NCBI GenBank assembly: GCA_955652545.1
Contig: CATPCA010000069.1
Coordinates: 1-15,024 of the forward strand
Direction: 5' to 3'
Source of the DNA: Candidatus Dormiibacterota bacterium
GTDB lineage: Bacteria; Chloroflexota; Dormibacteria; UBA8260
Length of the DNA stretch: 15,024 bases
Shown in pieces: positions 6,599 to 15,024 of the stretch. The position numbers and the translations under genes were made by a program. Each line of letters begins with the position of its first letter. Within the stretch, counting starts at the first letter, position 1. Under the pieces are notes generated by a model that had not been told where the DNA came from, searched no databases, and saw only the letters and a list, made by a program, of their open reading frames with translations.

Positions 6599-7186
6599 AT
6601 GAGCCGGCCGCGGACATTCGCGATCCCCGCCGTCATCGAGGCGGCCAAGGAGCTGTTCTGGCGCCGAGGGTACGCGGGTACCTCCCTCGGCGACGTCGAG
6701 GCAGCGACCGGGCTGAACCGCTCCAGCCTGTACCAGGCATTCGGCAGCAAGGAGCAGCTCTTCGACGCTGCGCTGGACGACTACGTCACGACGTTCATGG
6801 GCCCTCTGCTGGGCCCGATGGAGAGCGCGACAGCGGGGCCGGATGACGTCCAGGTGTTCTTCGGCAAGCTGGCCGCGCGCTTTCGGGACGATCAGGTGGC
6901 GGCGCGAAAGGGCTGCCTGTGGGTCAATTCACTCGCAGAATTCTCGGGGCGGGGCGATGCGCTCGAGGTGAGTGCCAACGCCTATCGCGCGCGCCTCTAC
7001 GACGCCTTCAACAACGCCCTCAGCAACGGCGGCCGGGCGGCTGAAGACAGCGCTCACACCCTGGCTCGGCGGCGCTCGCGCATGCTCGCGGCCACCACGT
7101 TCGGACTCTGGCTGGCCGCACGCATCGATGGCGCTGAGGCCGCCACCCTCGCCGACGCGGTGCGCGCCGAGGTGCGGTCCTGGTGA
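6599..7186 (+). CDS. TetR/AcrR-family transcriptional regulator
   Basis: A DNA-binding repressor-type protein of 195 aa. The N-terminal domain (about 8-55) carries the TetR pattern: AVIEAAKELFWRRGYAGTSL, then a helix-turn-helix around DVEAATGLNRSSLYQAFGSK at 32-51. The C-terminal ligand and dimer domain includes the GCLWVN segment at 105-110, seen in a common AcrR-like subgroup with a conserved glycine-cysteine. The ligand is unknown. It is divergent from the Crp-like gene and convergent with the large ABC permease gene, ten bases away. Such regulators often control neighbouring transporters, so the divergent gene or the MacB-type pair are possible targets, but no operator-like copy was recognised upstream of the pair. 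Confidence 0.93.
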   Translation: MSRPRTFAIPAVIEAAKELFWRRGYAGTSLGDVEAATGLNRSSLYQAFGSKEQLFDAALDDYVTTFMGPLLGPMESATAGPDDVQVFFGKLAARFRDDQVAARKGCLWVNSLAEFSGRGDALEVSANAYRARLYDAFNNALSNGGRAAEDSAHTLARRRSRMLAATTFGLWLAARIDGAEAATLADAVRAEVRSW

Positions 7187-7200
7187 CCGGCGCCGGTTAC
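7183..7200. repeat. Palindrome spanning both stop codons of convergent genes
   Basis: ACCGGCGCCGGT (7186-7197) is a perfect 12-base palindrome, extended to 18 bases with one mismatched pair. It covers the TGA of the TetR-type gene and the TAA of the FtsX-type gene on the other strand. It could act as a bidirectional hairpin, but it has almost no loop and no T-run, so terminator function is uncertain. Confidence 0.4.
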
Positions 7201-9740
7201 TCCGAGGCGATGGCGTCCAGGATGTTGAGGCGGGCGGCGCGGCGAGCGGGCAGCACAGCCGCCACGACGCCGATGAAGAACGCGGCCACCACGTAGGCGA
7301 GCAGCTGGGACGCCGGAACGGACAGCTTGCTCAACCCCTGGTCGGCGAGCGCACGGACGACCGCCGCACCCATCCCGGTGCCGATCACCAACCCCAGCAG
7401 GGCACCGAGCAGCGCGATGATCACCGCTTCCCAGCGCACCATCGATCGCGTCTGGCGGCGGGTCAGACCGAGAGCGCGGAGCAGCCCCAGCTCGCGTGAG
7501 CGCTCGAGCACGCTCAGCGCCAGCGTGTTGACCACGCCCAGCGCCGCGATGACGATGGAGAGCACCAGGAGGACGTCGATGAGCGACTGGGCCTGGTCGA
7601 TGCTCGCCGAGTTGGCGTCGACGAACTGCTGCTTGGTCTGGATCGTCAGCGTGGGGTAGGCGCTGAGATCGGTGCTCATGGCCTTGTTCGCCGCGCTCAG
7701 CGTCTGACCGGGGGCGGGGTCGGCGAGGATGGCCACGTCCCTCTGCGTTGGAAAGTTGGCGGCGTAGGTCGCCAGCGACACGACGAAGCCGGAGATCAGC
7801 GCATTGCCCCTGTACACACCGCCGATTCGCTTGGTCGTCGGCTTCGGGGCGTAGGGAAACTGCACCGTCAGCACGGTCCCGGTCGTCCAACCGCGCGCGT
7901 TGGCGGTGGTGTCGTCGACGAGGACGTTCTGGGGGTCCGCAATGGACCCGGCATCACCGTTCACCATGTCGAAGGTCACGGTGTGATTGATCGCAGAGGG
8001 ATCGATGCCGAGCAACGACTGGTTCGCCGAGGCGGCGACGATGGAGTTCGCCCGCACCTCGGTGACGTCGGCCAGGCGCGGGTCGGCGCGCAGCGTCGCG
8101 GCGTCGCTGTTGGAAAATCCCGCCTGGCTGGTGGTGTCGGTGACGAGGAGCTGCGCGTTCACCGACCCGGCAATCGCCGATTCGCCCGAGGCCTTGAACG
8201 ACGCCGCGATGACGGCAACCGCCGCGATCAGCGCCACGCCGATCATCAGCGCGGCAGCCGTCGATGCGGTTCGCCGCGGACTGCGCATCGCGTTCTCCCT
8301 CGCCAGCCGGCCCGGAACACCGCGCAGGCGCGCGAGCGGACGGCCCAGGGCGCCGGCGACCGGGCGCACCAGCAGTGGTGCCAGGTAGGCGACACCGATG
8401 AAGAGCGCCAGCGTCCCGACCCCGAGCAGCGGCAGCGTTTGACCGGTGCTGGTGAAGAGCCCGATGCCGAGGAGGATGACGCCGATTGCGGCGGTGATCG
8501 CGCCGCCGATGATGCGCCGTCGGGTGACCGGCTGCGCCTCCGGCACGGCATCCCGGAGGGCTGCCATCGGGGTCACTCGCGTCGCCCGCCGGGCTGGAAG
8601 GATGGCGGCGAGCAGGGTGACGACCGTCCCCACCACGACCGAGACGATGATGCTCCGCGGAGTCACCGTGAGACCGCCGTTGGTCAATGAGAAACCGAGC
8701 AGACGGGCCAGGCCGACGGCGAGGAGGATGCCGAGAGCGGCGCCGATCGCTGACGCTACCACCCCGGTGAGGAAGGCCTCGATGAGCACCGACACCATCA
8801 CCTGCCGGCGCGTGGCGCCGAGAGCGCGCAGCAGCGCCAGCTCCCGTGACCGCTGCGCGATGAGGATGGTGAACGTGTTGACGATCAGGAAGGAGCCGAC
8901 GAAGAGCGCGATCAAACCGAACACCAACAGCGCGGTGCTGAGTATGGAGATGATCGACTGCGTCGCCTGCTTCTGCTGATTGGCCTGCGCACCCCCGGTT
9001 TGAGCCACCATGTTGGGGGGCAGCACGGCCGCGATGCGGTCGCGCAGCGTCGTATCGCTGACCCCCGACGTGGACAGCACGGCAATCTGATCGAAGTTGC
9101 CCTGGGTGTCGAGGACCCGCATCGCGGTCGCCGTGGTGAACAACGTGATGGTGGCCCCGGCGACGTTGTCGGCGGACCCGTAGCCGGCGATGCCGCTGAC
9201 GTGGAACGGCTGGCGCGGGCCGCCGTTGAAGACCATCTGGATGGTCTGGCCCACTCGGATCTGGTTGGCGGTGGCGGTTGCCGCGTCAACGACGATGTCG
9301 TCGGCGGCCTGCGGTGAATGCCCGGAACGAAGATGGTACGGGGATGTCGGGCTGTCGACCCAGTTGGCGCCGAACGTCGGAGGTCCGTTGCCCCCGATGG
9401 GTTTGCCACTGGGCGACAGCAATGTTGCACCGGTGCGGAAGATGACCCCGTTGGCCTGCTTGACGCCCGTGACATGCTGCACCGTCGGGACCAGCACTGC
9501 CGGAACCGGGAGTCGCTGGCCGCCGCCGATGTCCTGGGCCGCGCCCGCCAGCGTCTGCCCCTCGACCACCACGGCGATCCCCTGGTTGGCGTCGGTGAAG
9601 ATGGCGCCAAAGACGTTGTTGATGGTGTCCCCGACGACGAAGGTCGATGACACGAAGGCGATCCCCAGCACGATGGCAACGGCTGTCAGGCTCAACCGCA
9701 GCTTGTGGGCGAGCAGTCCGCGAAGCGTGACCTTGAGCAC
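7197..9740 (-). CDS. Large FtsX/MacB-type ABC transporter permease
   Basis: A membrane protein of 847 aa, starting at a GTG four bases after the ATPase stop. It has a duplicated plan. Helix 1 is at 18-38 and is followed by a large external domain (about 40-260). The first FtsX core is at about 263-400, with coupling segment RSRELALLRALGATRRQ at 298-313. A middle membrane block follows at about 410-515, then a second external domain (about 517-710). The second FtsX core is at 717-847, with near-identical segment RSRELGLLRALGLTRRQ at 748-763. Both cores have the LPARRA motif (381-386 and 830-835). Such proteins, with their LolD-like ATPase, use ATP for mechanical work outside the membrane: expelling substrates or moving lipids and lipoproteins. 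They are not importers. The large external domains hint at an envelope or exported substrate, which cannot be named. Confidence 0.94.
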   Translation of the reverse strand: MLKVTLRGLLAHKLRLSLTAVAIVLGIAFVSSTFVVGDTINNVFGAIFTDANQGIAVVVEGQTLAGAAQDIGGGQRLPVPAVLVPTVQHVTGVKQANGVIFRTGATLLSPSGKPIGGNGPPTFGANWVDSPTSPYHLRSGHSPQAADDIVVDAATATANQIRVGQTIQMVFNGGPRQPFHVSGIAGYGSADNVAGATITLFTTATAMRVLDTQGNFDQIAVLSTSGVSDTTLRDRIAAVLPPNMVAQTGGAQANQQKQATQSIISILSTALLVFGLIALFVGSFLIVNTFTILIAQRSRELALLRALGATRRQVMVSVLIEAFLTGVVASAIGAALGILLAVGLARLLGFSLTNGGLTVTPRSIIVSVVVGTVVTLLAAILPARRATRVTPMAALRDAVPEAQPVTRRRIIGGAITAAIGVILLGIGLFTSTGQTLPLLGVGTLALFIGVAYLAPLLVRPVAGALGRPLARLRGVPGRLARENAMRSPRRTASTAAALMIGVALIAAVAVIAASFKASGESAIAGSVNAQLLVTDTTSQAGFSNSDAATLRADPRLADVTEVRANSIVAASANQSLLGIDPSAINHTVTFDMVNGDAGSIADPQNVLVDDTTANARGWTTGTVLTVQFPYAPKPTTKRIGGVYRGNALISGFVVSLATYAANFPTQRDVAILADPAPGQTLSAANKAMSTDLSAYPTLTIQTKQQFVDANSASIDQAQSLIDVLLVLSIVIAALGVVNTLALSVLERSRELGLLRALGLTRRQTRSMVRWEAVIIALLGALLGLVIGTGMGAAVVRALADQGLSKLSVPASQLLAYVVAAFFIGVVAAVLPARRAARLNILDAIASE

Positions 9741-9744
9741 GCCG

Positions 9745-10518
<774 letters not shown>

Positions 10519-10572
10519 GTCAGCAATGGTAGGAAACCAACCGTCCGGTGGGCCGTCCAGTGCCCGTCTCTG

Positions 10573-12654
10573 CTACGCCGCTTCGCGTTTGAGCAGATTC
10601 ATGAAGTCGCCAGCTGAGACGGGTGGCGAGAAGAGGAAACCCTGTGCGCGGTCGCATCCAAGGTGGCGAAGCGTGGCGAGCTGCTCGGCTGTCTCGACGC
10701 CCTCGGCGACGACCGACAGATCGTGAGCGTGGGCGAGGTGGATGATCGCGGCGACGATTGACGAGCTTCGCGCGTCGGCCGCGATGTACTCGACGAACGA
10801 GCGATCGATCTTGACGTAGTCGAGTGGGAAGCTGTGGAGGTGGGAGAGGGCGGTCAGGCCCGTACCGAAGTCGTCGAGGCCGACGTGGACGCCGATGTCT
10901 CTGAGCTCGGCGAGCGACGTCACCGCGGAGTGCGACGTCTGCATCAGCACATGCTCGGTCACCTCGATGCTCAGGTCGCTTCCCTCCAGGCCGACGGCGT
11001 GGAGGCGAGCCGCGAGTCGCGCGGTGAACTGCGGGTTGGCGAGCTCGCGAGCACTGAGGTTCACGGCGAGACGCTCGACGCCGCGCAGAGAGGGGGTCTC
11101 ACGCCACCCTACGAGCTCGCGGAGAGCAGTGGTGCGTACCCGCTCATCCATCGCCGGCAGCAGCCCCGTCTCCTCGGCGACAGTGAGAAAGTGCTCGGGC
11201 GAGAAAGGCCCGCGTTCCGCGTCGTCGATGCGAAGCAGCGCCTCGGCCTCGACAGTGCGACCCGTTGCCAGCTCCACGATGGGCTGGTACCGCACGATCA
11301 GCCGTTCCTCGGCGAGCGCGCGCCGGACCAGGCGCTCAGTCTCCTGCCGTTCCATCGCCCGCACCTGGAGCGCGGCCCCATACACCTCGTGACGGTCGCG
11401 TCCCTGGTCCTTGGCGCGGTACAGCGCCGTGTCCGCCTCGCGGAGCAGGTCCTCAGACAGGGTGTCAGGCTGTGACGCCACGGCGATGCCGATGCTGACC
11501 GTGGCCACAACCTCGTCGTCGCCCACCCGGAACGGCGCGCGCAGCCCGGCCACGATGCGATCTGCGAAAGCCGTGAGGTCGGCCGGATCTGCGAGACCCT
11601 GCACCACGACCACGAATTCGTCACCGCCGAATCGCGCCACCGTGTCGTCTGGACGCGCCAGGCGCTGGAGCCGCGCGGCTGCTTCCAGAAGCACGGCGTC
11701 GCCGACGTGATGGCCGTGTGTGTCGTTGATGACCTTGAAGTGGTCGAGGTCCAGCATCAGCACGCCGACGAACCCGGGGCTGCGCTTGAGGTGCCTGAGC
11801 CCCTGGTTCAGGCGGTCGGCGAGAAGGGTGCGGTTGGCCAGCCCGGTGAGAGCGTCGGTCAGGGCCTGACGCTCGATGCTCTCCTGCGCGTCCTTGCGCT
11901 GACCGATGTCGCGCATCAACGCCTGCGTCTCCAGCACGGCGCCGGTGAGTGGATCGATGATCGCCTTGCTCTTGCTCTCGATCCATGCGTACGAGCCGTC
12001 CTTGCACCGATACCGCAGGCTGACGGTGCGCGCGCCTTCGCCGATTGCGTTGCCCTGCTTCGCCAGACCGGCGAGCGCCCGGTCATCAGGATGAATCAGC
12101 CGGGACACGGGTTTCCCGATCAACTCCGTCGATGTGTACCCAAGGAGCTGCCGGCAGGACGGCGATACGTACCGGAGCACGTCGTCAGCATCGGTGACGG
12201 CAACGGCATCCGAGATGTCCAGCCGACGTCGCGCTTCCACCTCGACGTCGCCGCCGGCGCTCGTCGTCCGGCTGCTGAGGTCCTGGGCACGGCAGTACAG
12301 CAACTTTTCGCGTCGATCGACGGTGACGTGCCAGCTGAGCCAGGCGTACGTCCCGTCGAGCCGGCTGAAGCGGTTCTCGATCTCAATCGCCGCGACCGCA
12401 CCGGTCGTCAACATCTCGAGGCGGCGGCGCGTTTCCTGCCGATCATCAGCGTGGACGAACCTGATGAAGGGCGCCCCGGCAACGTCGCGATTCGACTGGG
12501 CAGGATCCTGCTGCCAGTTGGCGGTGTGCTGTCTGATGTGCCCGTCAAACCCGACGACGCAGGCGACGTCATGGGAGAACTCGAGGAGCTTCTGAGCGGC
12601 TTCGTTCGAGAGCAGCGTGGTCGGAGACATGCCGGCGGCCCGCCTTGCGCGCAT
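10573..12654 (-). CDS. PAS-PAS-GGDEF-EAL protein, bifunctional c-di-GMP synthase/phosphodiesterase
   Basis: A soluble sensor and c-di-GMP enzyme of 693 aa, counted from the ATG at 12654. Two PAS domains are at about 20-130 and 143-255; the second ends in a typical PAC phrase (LMRDIGQRKDAQESIERQA). The GGDEF domain (about 262-425) has an intact RFGGDEF active site (341-347) and an intact RxxD inhibitory site (RPDD, 334-337) five residues before it. The EAL domain (about 440-690) has EALLR at 471-475 and the other conserved metal and catalytic positions: N532, E564, D594/D595 (DDFGTG), K615, E651 (EGVET) and Q671. Both activities therefore look possible. There is no membrane segment, so PAS input should be cytoplasmic. 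An in-frame GTG at 12789 would add 45 residues, but it has no ribosome-binding site and abuts an inverted repeat. Confidence 0.94.
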   Translation of the reverse strand: MRARRAAGMSPTTLLSNEAAQKLLEFSHDVACVVGFDGHIRQHTANWQQDPAQSNRDVAGAPFIRFVHADDRQETRRRLEMLTTGAVAAIEIENRFSRLDGTYAWLSWHVTVDRREKLLYCRAQDLSSRTTSAGGDVEVEARRRLDISDAVAVTDADDVLRYVSPSCRQLLGYTSTELIGKPVSRLIHPDDRALAGLAKQGNAIGEGARTVSLRYRCKDGSYAWIESKSKAIIDPLTGAVLETQALMRDIGQRKDAQESIERQALTDALTGLANRTLLADRLNQGLRHLKRSPGFVGVLMLDLDHFKVINDTHGHHVGDAVLLEAAARLQRLARPDDTVARFGGDEFVVVVQGLADPADLTAFADRIVAGLRAPFRVGDDEVVATVSIGIAVASQPDTLSEDLLREADTALYRAKDQGRDRHEVYGAALQVRAMERQETERLVRRALAEERLIVRYQPIVELATGRTVEAEALLRIDDAERGPFSPEHFLTVAEETGLLPAMDERVRTTALRELVGWRETPSLRGVERLAVNLSARELANPQFTARLAARLHAVGLEGSDLSIEVTEHVLMQTSHSAVTSLAELRDIGVHVGLDDFGTGLTALSHLHSFPLDYVKIDRSFVEYIAADARSSSIVAAIIHLAHAHDLSVVAEGVETAEQLATLRHLGCDRAQGFLFSPPVSAGDFMNLLKREAA

Positions 12655-12662
12655 GGTTGAGA

Positions 12663-12668
12663 CCACCT
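12663..12668 (-). promoter_or_regulatory. Ribosome-binding site deciding the GGDEF-EAL start
   Basis: On the minus strand AGGTGG lies eight bases before the ATG at 12654. This supports that start over the GTG at 12789 and over the ATG at 12630. Confidence 0.6.
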
Positions 12669-12775
12669 GATAACGCACCGAACCGTTCACTGCTCCGGGC
12701 CGCGCCTCGGTGCCAGGTGGCCGGGAGAGATCCGACCATGTCCGGTGTCCGCCGAAACCGTCTGTACGGCAGGGT

Positions 12776-12823
12776 ACCGTTTGACTCACTGCGAACCGAT
12801 TCGTTACGCGGCAGTCAAACGGT
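12776..12823. repeat. Eleven-base inverted repeat upstream of the GGDEF-EAL gene
   Basis: ACCGTTTGACT at 12776-12786 and its exact reverse complement at 12813-12823, separated by 26 bases. A smaller dyad, CGAA-CCGA-TTCG (12792-12803), lies inside the spacer, close to but not exactly on the same centre. No T-run follows on either strand, so a paired operator is more likely than a terminator. It lies about 120 bases before the chosen start of the gene. Confidence 0.55.
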
Positions 12824-12890
12824 TGTCGGATCTATGGCCCGCTCTCATCCCAATCGCCTGCGGCGGCCGCGTTCAGTCGACCAGGCGCAC

Positions 12891-13508
12891 CTACGCCGCG
12901 GGAAGGCGCAGGATCCCGGGCGCCTCGCGAACAAGGATGAGCGCGATGCCCAAGCCGACGGCGGAGTCAGCCCACCACCATCCCAACAGCCGCGTGGCAG
13001 CGAGGCCGAGAAGAGCCGCGGCGGCGAGAACCGCGCCCATGGCGGTCAGCACACTGTCGCCGTGCAAGGCCCGGCTGCCGAGGTGATCGGCGGCGCGGCG
13101 CTTCGCGTGCGACAGCGGCGGGAGGACCGCGACGGAGGCGGCCGCGATGATGATCCCAACCGCCGCGGTGCCCGTCGCGGAGTGGGTGGCCAGGGCAATG
13201 ACGGCGCGCGCTCCGACGTAGAGACCGATCAACAGCAGCGCCACGCCGACCAGGCGAGCCGCTCGATGCTCGACCTCGGCGGCGCGAGCGGGGTTCCTGT
13301 CCTCGGACTGAAAACGCCAGATCAGCATGCATGACGCGGCGCCGTCCACGACGGAATCGAGGCCGAAGCCAACCAGGGCCAGGCTGCCGGCGAAGACGCC
13401 GGCCAGCGTCGCGGTGACGCCCGCCGCAGCGTTCCACATGACGCTGGCCACGGACAGACGAACGGCCCATCTCAGGCTGTCGGTGCGGCTGCGAGCGTTC
13501 ACGGTCAC
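12891..13508 (-). CDS. Short cation-diffusion-facilitator-like membrane protein
   Basis: An integral membrane protein of 205 aa with about six helices, resembling the membrane half of cation diffusion facilitator (metal/proton antiport) proteins. The second-helix metal motif is visible as GFGLDSVVDG, with D51 and D55 four residues apart. In the helix-5 region (RALHGDSVLTAMG) H149 and D151 are present, but the classic HxxxD spacing is not, so metal binding may differ from YiiP-type transporters. The cytoplasmic metal-sensing C-terminal domain of full-length members (about 300 aa) is missing; the protein ends right after the last helix at VREAPGILRLPAA. The GTG start shares four bases with the upstream stop (GTGA), so it is translationally coupled to the six-hairpin gene. 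The transported ion, if any, is unknown. Confidence 0.8.
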   Translation of the reverse strand: MTVNARSRTDSLRWAVRLSVASVMWNAAAGVTATLAGVFAGSLALVGFGLDSVVDGAASCMLIWRFQSEDRNPARAAEVEHRAARLVGVALLLIGLYVGARAVIALATHSATGTAAVGIIIAAASVAVLPPLSHAKRRAADHLGSRALHGDSVLTAMGAVLAAAALLGLAATRLLGWWWADSAVGLGIALILVREAPGILRLPAA

Positions 13509-14557
13509 ACGCCGGCGGGAGGCAGAGGCACGATGAGCGTCGACGCCAGCCTGGCTGTGCTGTCAAACAGTGCCCTCGCGGCGACGATGTTCGACTCCGC
13601 CCCCGACCCGGCGCTGACGCGACCGTGGTCGACGCCGTCGCCGACCCGTCCGGCCTCACGATCGTAGACCGCACGCCCGGCGGGATTGCGGCCGTCGAAC
13701 CACGCCCTTGCCAGCCGCGCGAGCTCTCCGTACTCGGGGGAGCGCGTTGCCGCCGCCAGCCGGTCCAGGCCGTCGACGCATGAGGCTACGTCGTACGGCA
13801 GGACGCGCTCCATGTCGAAACCGGAGTCCACAACTCCGGGGAACACGCGACTCGCGCTGTGGCGGGCGACGTCCACCAGGTCAGCACGGCCAAGCAGCAT
13901 GCCCGCTTCAGCGAGCACGCCCTCCTGGAGATGTCCCCAGAGGTGCGGGCGGCCGCGCTCCTCGTGCGCGTTCATCAGCACGCCGTCGACGCGGCATGAT
14001 GCCACCTCGTCCAGCCAGCCGCCGAGCAGGTCGCCAAGCCGCTGGTGGTCGGTGCTGTCGCGCAGTTGGAGAGCGGTGAGGATGTGGAGGACGCGCACGT
14101 CCGACGGCACCGGACCGTTCTCCAGATGGGGCAGACCACGGCGGAGAGCTGTGGTGATGCGCTCGTCGTCGAGGGATCGCGACGCCCGAGCCAGAGCAAG
14201 CAATGCGCGCGCCTGCCAGAACAGCCCACCCGCTTGCGAGGTGCGGCCCTCGCGGTTGCGCGAACCCTTCCAGTCGAGGATGAAATTCACCCATTGCCCG
14301 TCGTCGTCCTGCATGCCGACCACGAAGTCGAGCAGGCCCTCGCACCATTCGAGCACCCAGGGCAGCCGGGTGGCGTCCCAGAGCGCGCAGTACAGCTCCA
14401 GAGCACGAGCCGCGTCATCGACACATGCCACTCCCTCGAACCCCGCCTCCCGCGCCGGCACCAGGCTGTCGGCGACGTCGGCGTACACCGCGATCGCGAC
14501 GGCGCGAGGTCCGATCGACGGCGTTCGCCGTGCCAGGCGGGTGATCTGCCTCAGCAC
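13505..14557 (-). CDS. Predicted six-hairpin (alpha/alpha) protein associated with GH130
   Basis: A soluble protein of 350 aa rich in helices, with repeated aromatic and acidic segments typical of alpha/alpha-barrel sugar enzymes. Key phrases are EGVACVDDAARALELY (41-56), GQWVNFILDWKG (87-98), GGLFWQARALLALARA (110-125) and SGAESNIVAARALFD (318-332). From memory, the VDDAARA and SGAES..ARAL patterns match domains found beside, or fused to, glycosyltransferases in gene sets with GH130 enzymes. The start is the GTG at 14557, overlapping the end of the GH130 gene by seven bases. The same frame is open to about 14971, but there it encodes an arginine-rich sequence that is only a shadow of GH130. 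Catalytic function is not established; hydrolase, epimerase or a structural partner are all possible. Confidence 0.8.
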   Translation of the reverse strand: MLRQITRLARRTPSIGPRAVAIAVYADVADSLVPAREAGFEGVACVDDAARALELYCALWDATRLPWVLEWCEGLLDFVVGMQDDDGQWVNFILDWKGSRNREGRTSQAGGLFWQARALLALARASRSLDDERITTALRRGLPHLENGPVPSDVRVLHILTALQLRDSTDHQRLGDLLGGWLDEVASCRVDGVLMNAHEERGRPHLWGHLQEGVLAEAGMLLGRADLVDVARHSASRVFPGVVDSGFDMERVLPYDVASCVDGLDRLAAATRSPEYGELARLARAWFDGRNPAGRAVYDREAGRVGDGVDHGRVSAGSGAESNIVAARALFDSTARLASTLIVPLPPAGV

Positions 14558-15024
14558 GTTTCCATCTGGTCGATGATCTCGCGCACGTCGAAGTCGGCCG
14601 CCGCAATGCAGCTGTCCGCCGCCCCGTAGTACAGCCGAATACGATCGCCGCTGTCGTCGAGCGCAATGTGCCCGCACGAGAAGACGGTGTCGTTGAACAG
14701 TCCCGTCCGCTCGTAGGCGGTCGTGGGCACCATGATCGGCGCCGGGGAACGCGCGATCACCCGCGCGGGATTGTCGGCGTCGAGCAGGAGACCGCCCATC
14801 GCGTACGTGGTGTTCCGATCGACGCCGTGGTAGATCTCGAGCCACCCTTCCTCGACGCGGAAGGGCACCGCGCTGGCGCCGGTCCGCAGCTCGTCCCACA
14901 TCCCCCACCGCGGCAGCGCCAGGGGCTGGTGCTCGCCCCAGTGCACGAGGTCGTCGGAGAACGCTATCCACATACCCAGGACGCGACCGAAGGACTGCGG
15001 CATCGGACGGGTGAGTGCGGCGTA
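14551..15024 (-). CDS. GH130-family glycoside phosphorylase/hydrolase (C-terminal part, cut by window end)
   Basis: The last 157 residues of a GH130 five-bladed beta-propeller enzyme. The frame is open to the window edge; the ATG at 15003 is internal. Conserved family phrases are YAALTRP at the edge, WIAFSDDLVHWG (19-30), RTGASAVPF (47-55), GWLEIYHGVD (60-69), LLLDADNPARVIAR (79-92), YERTGLFNDTVFSCG (104-118) and LYYGAADSCIAAA (131-143). Members mostly act on beta-mannosides, either by phosphorolysis that releases mannose 1-phosphate or by hydrolysis. The residues that decide between these, including the catalytic aspartate, are not expected in this part. There is no sign of a signal peptide because the N-terminus is missing. 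It is coupled by overlap to the six-hairpin gene, suggesting joint action on a mannose-containing glycan. Confidence 0.92.
   Translation of the reverse strand, partial: YAALTRPMPQSFGRVLGMWIAFSDDLVHWGEHQPLALPRWGMWDELRTGASAVPFRVEEGWLEIYHGVDRNTTYAMGGLLLDADNPARVIARSPAPIMVPTTAYERTGLFNDTVFSCGHIALDDSGDRIRLYYGAADSCIAAADFDVREIIDQMETC

Larger units (their letters stand above)
12655..12890. promoter_or_regulatory. Upstream region of the GGDEF-EAL gene
   Basis: 236 bases between the stop of the CDF-like gene and the chosen start of the c-di-GMP gene, both on the minus strand. It contains the inverted repeat entered separately and the ribosome-binding site. Both arms of the repeat include TTGACT, close to a -35 hexamer, one on each strand, but no convincing -10 follows at 16-18 bases. 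No gene is seen here. Confidence 0.45.

Noticed and set aside
14558..14971. N-terminal extension of the six-hairpin gene
   Set aside because: This part is arginine-rich and overlaps the conserved GH130 coding sequence in another frame; the GTG at 14557 is a better start.

Overview
The window is GC-rich DNA (roughly two-thirds G+C by eye) with dense genes, four-base overlaps, many GTG starts and near-leaderless promoters. The protein families (an actinobacterial-style sugar ABC permease with an inserted beta-sandwich, a very large FtsX-type permease, a GH130 enzyme next to a six-hairpin-like partner) point to a soil-type Actinomycetota or a neighbouring phylum such as Dormibacterota or Chloroflexota. 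No rRNA or marker gene is present to settle this. No tRNA, CRISPR array, insertion sequence or phage gene was seen.

Region 1 (1-3626, plus strand) is a carbohydrate importer operon: a 5'-truncated MalF-type permease, a MalG-type permease, a MalK/UgpC-type ATPase, then a small four-helix membrane protein with cytochrome-b-like histidines. The solute-binding protein is not in the window and probably lies just upstream. Region 2 (3627-5863) is a 290-base regulatory gap and a hybrid histidine kinase (GAF, HisKA, HATPase, REC). Region 3 (5864-7186) holds a Crp/Fnr-like regulator and a TetR-type regulator transcribed divergently from a 54-base intergenic region with overlapping -10 elements.

Region 4 (7197-10518, minus strand) is a MacB/FtsX-type export or lipoprotein-transport pair (ATPase then permease), convergent with the TetR gene. 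Region 5 (10573-12654, minus) is a PAS-PAS-GGDEF-EAL protein whose visible catalytic and inhibitory residues for both making and breaking c-di-GMP are all present. An 11-bp inverted repeat lies upstream of it. Region 6 (12891-15024, minus) is a translationally coupled set: a GH130 glycoside phosphorylase/hydrolase (cut by the window end), an alpha/alpha-barrel-like protein of the kind found next to GH130, and a short cation-diffusion-facilitator-like membrane protein.

Taken together this is sugar uptake at one end, mannoside-type glycan processing at the other, and two-component, c-di-GMP and one-component regulation between. I found no clearly new defence or mobile system. The points most worth checking are the beta-sandwich in the permease loop, the membrane haem-like protein with no ordinary start codon, the GH130/six-hairpin/CDF coupling, and several inverted repeats in promoter regions.
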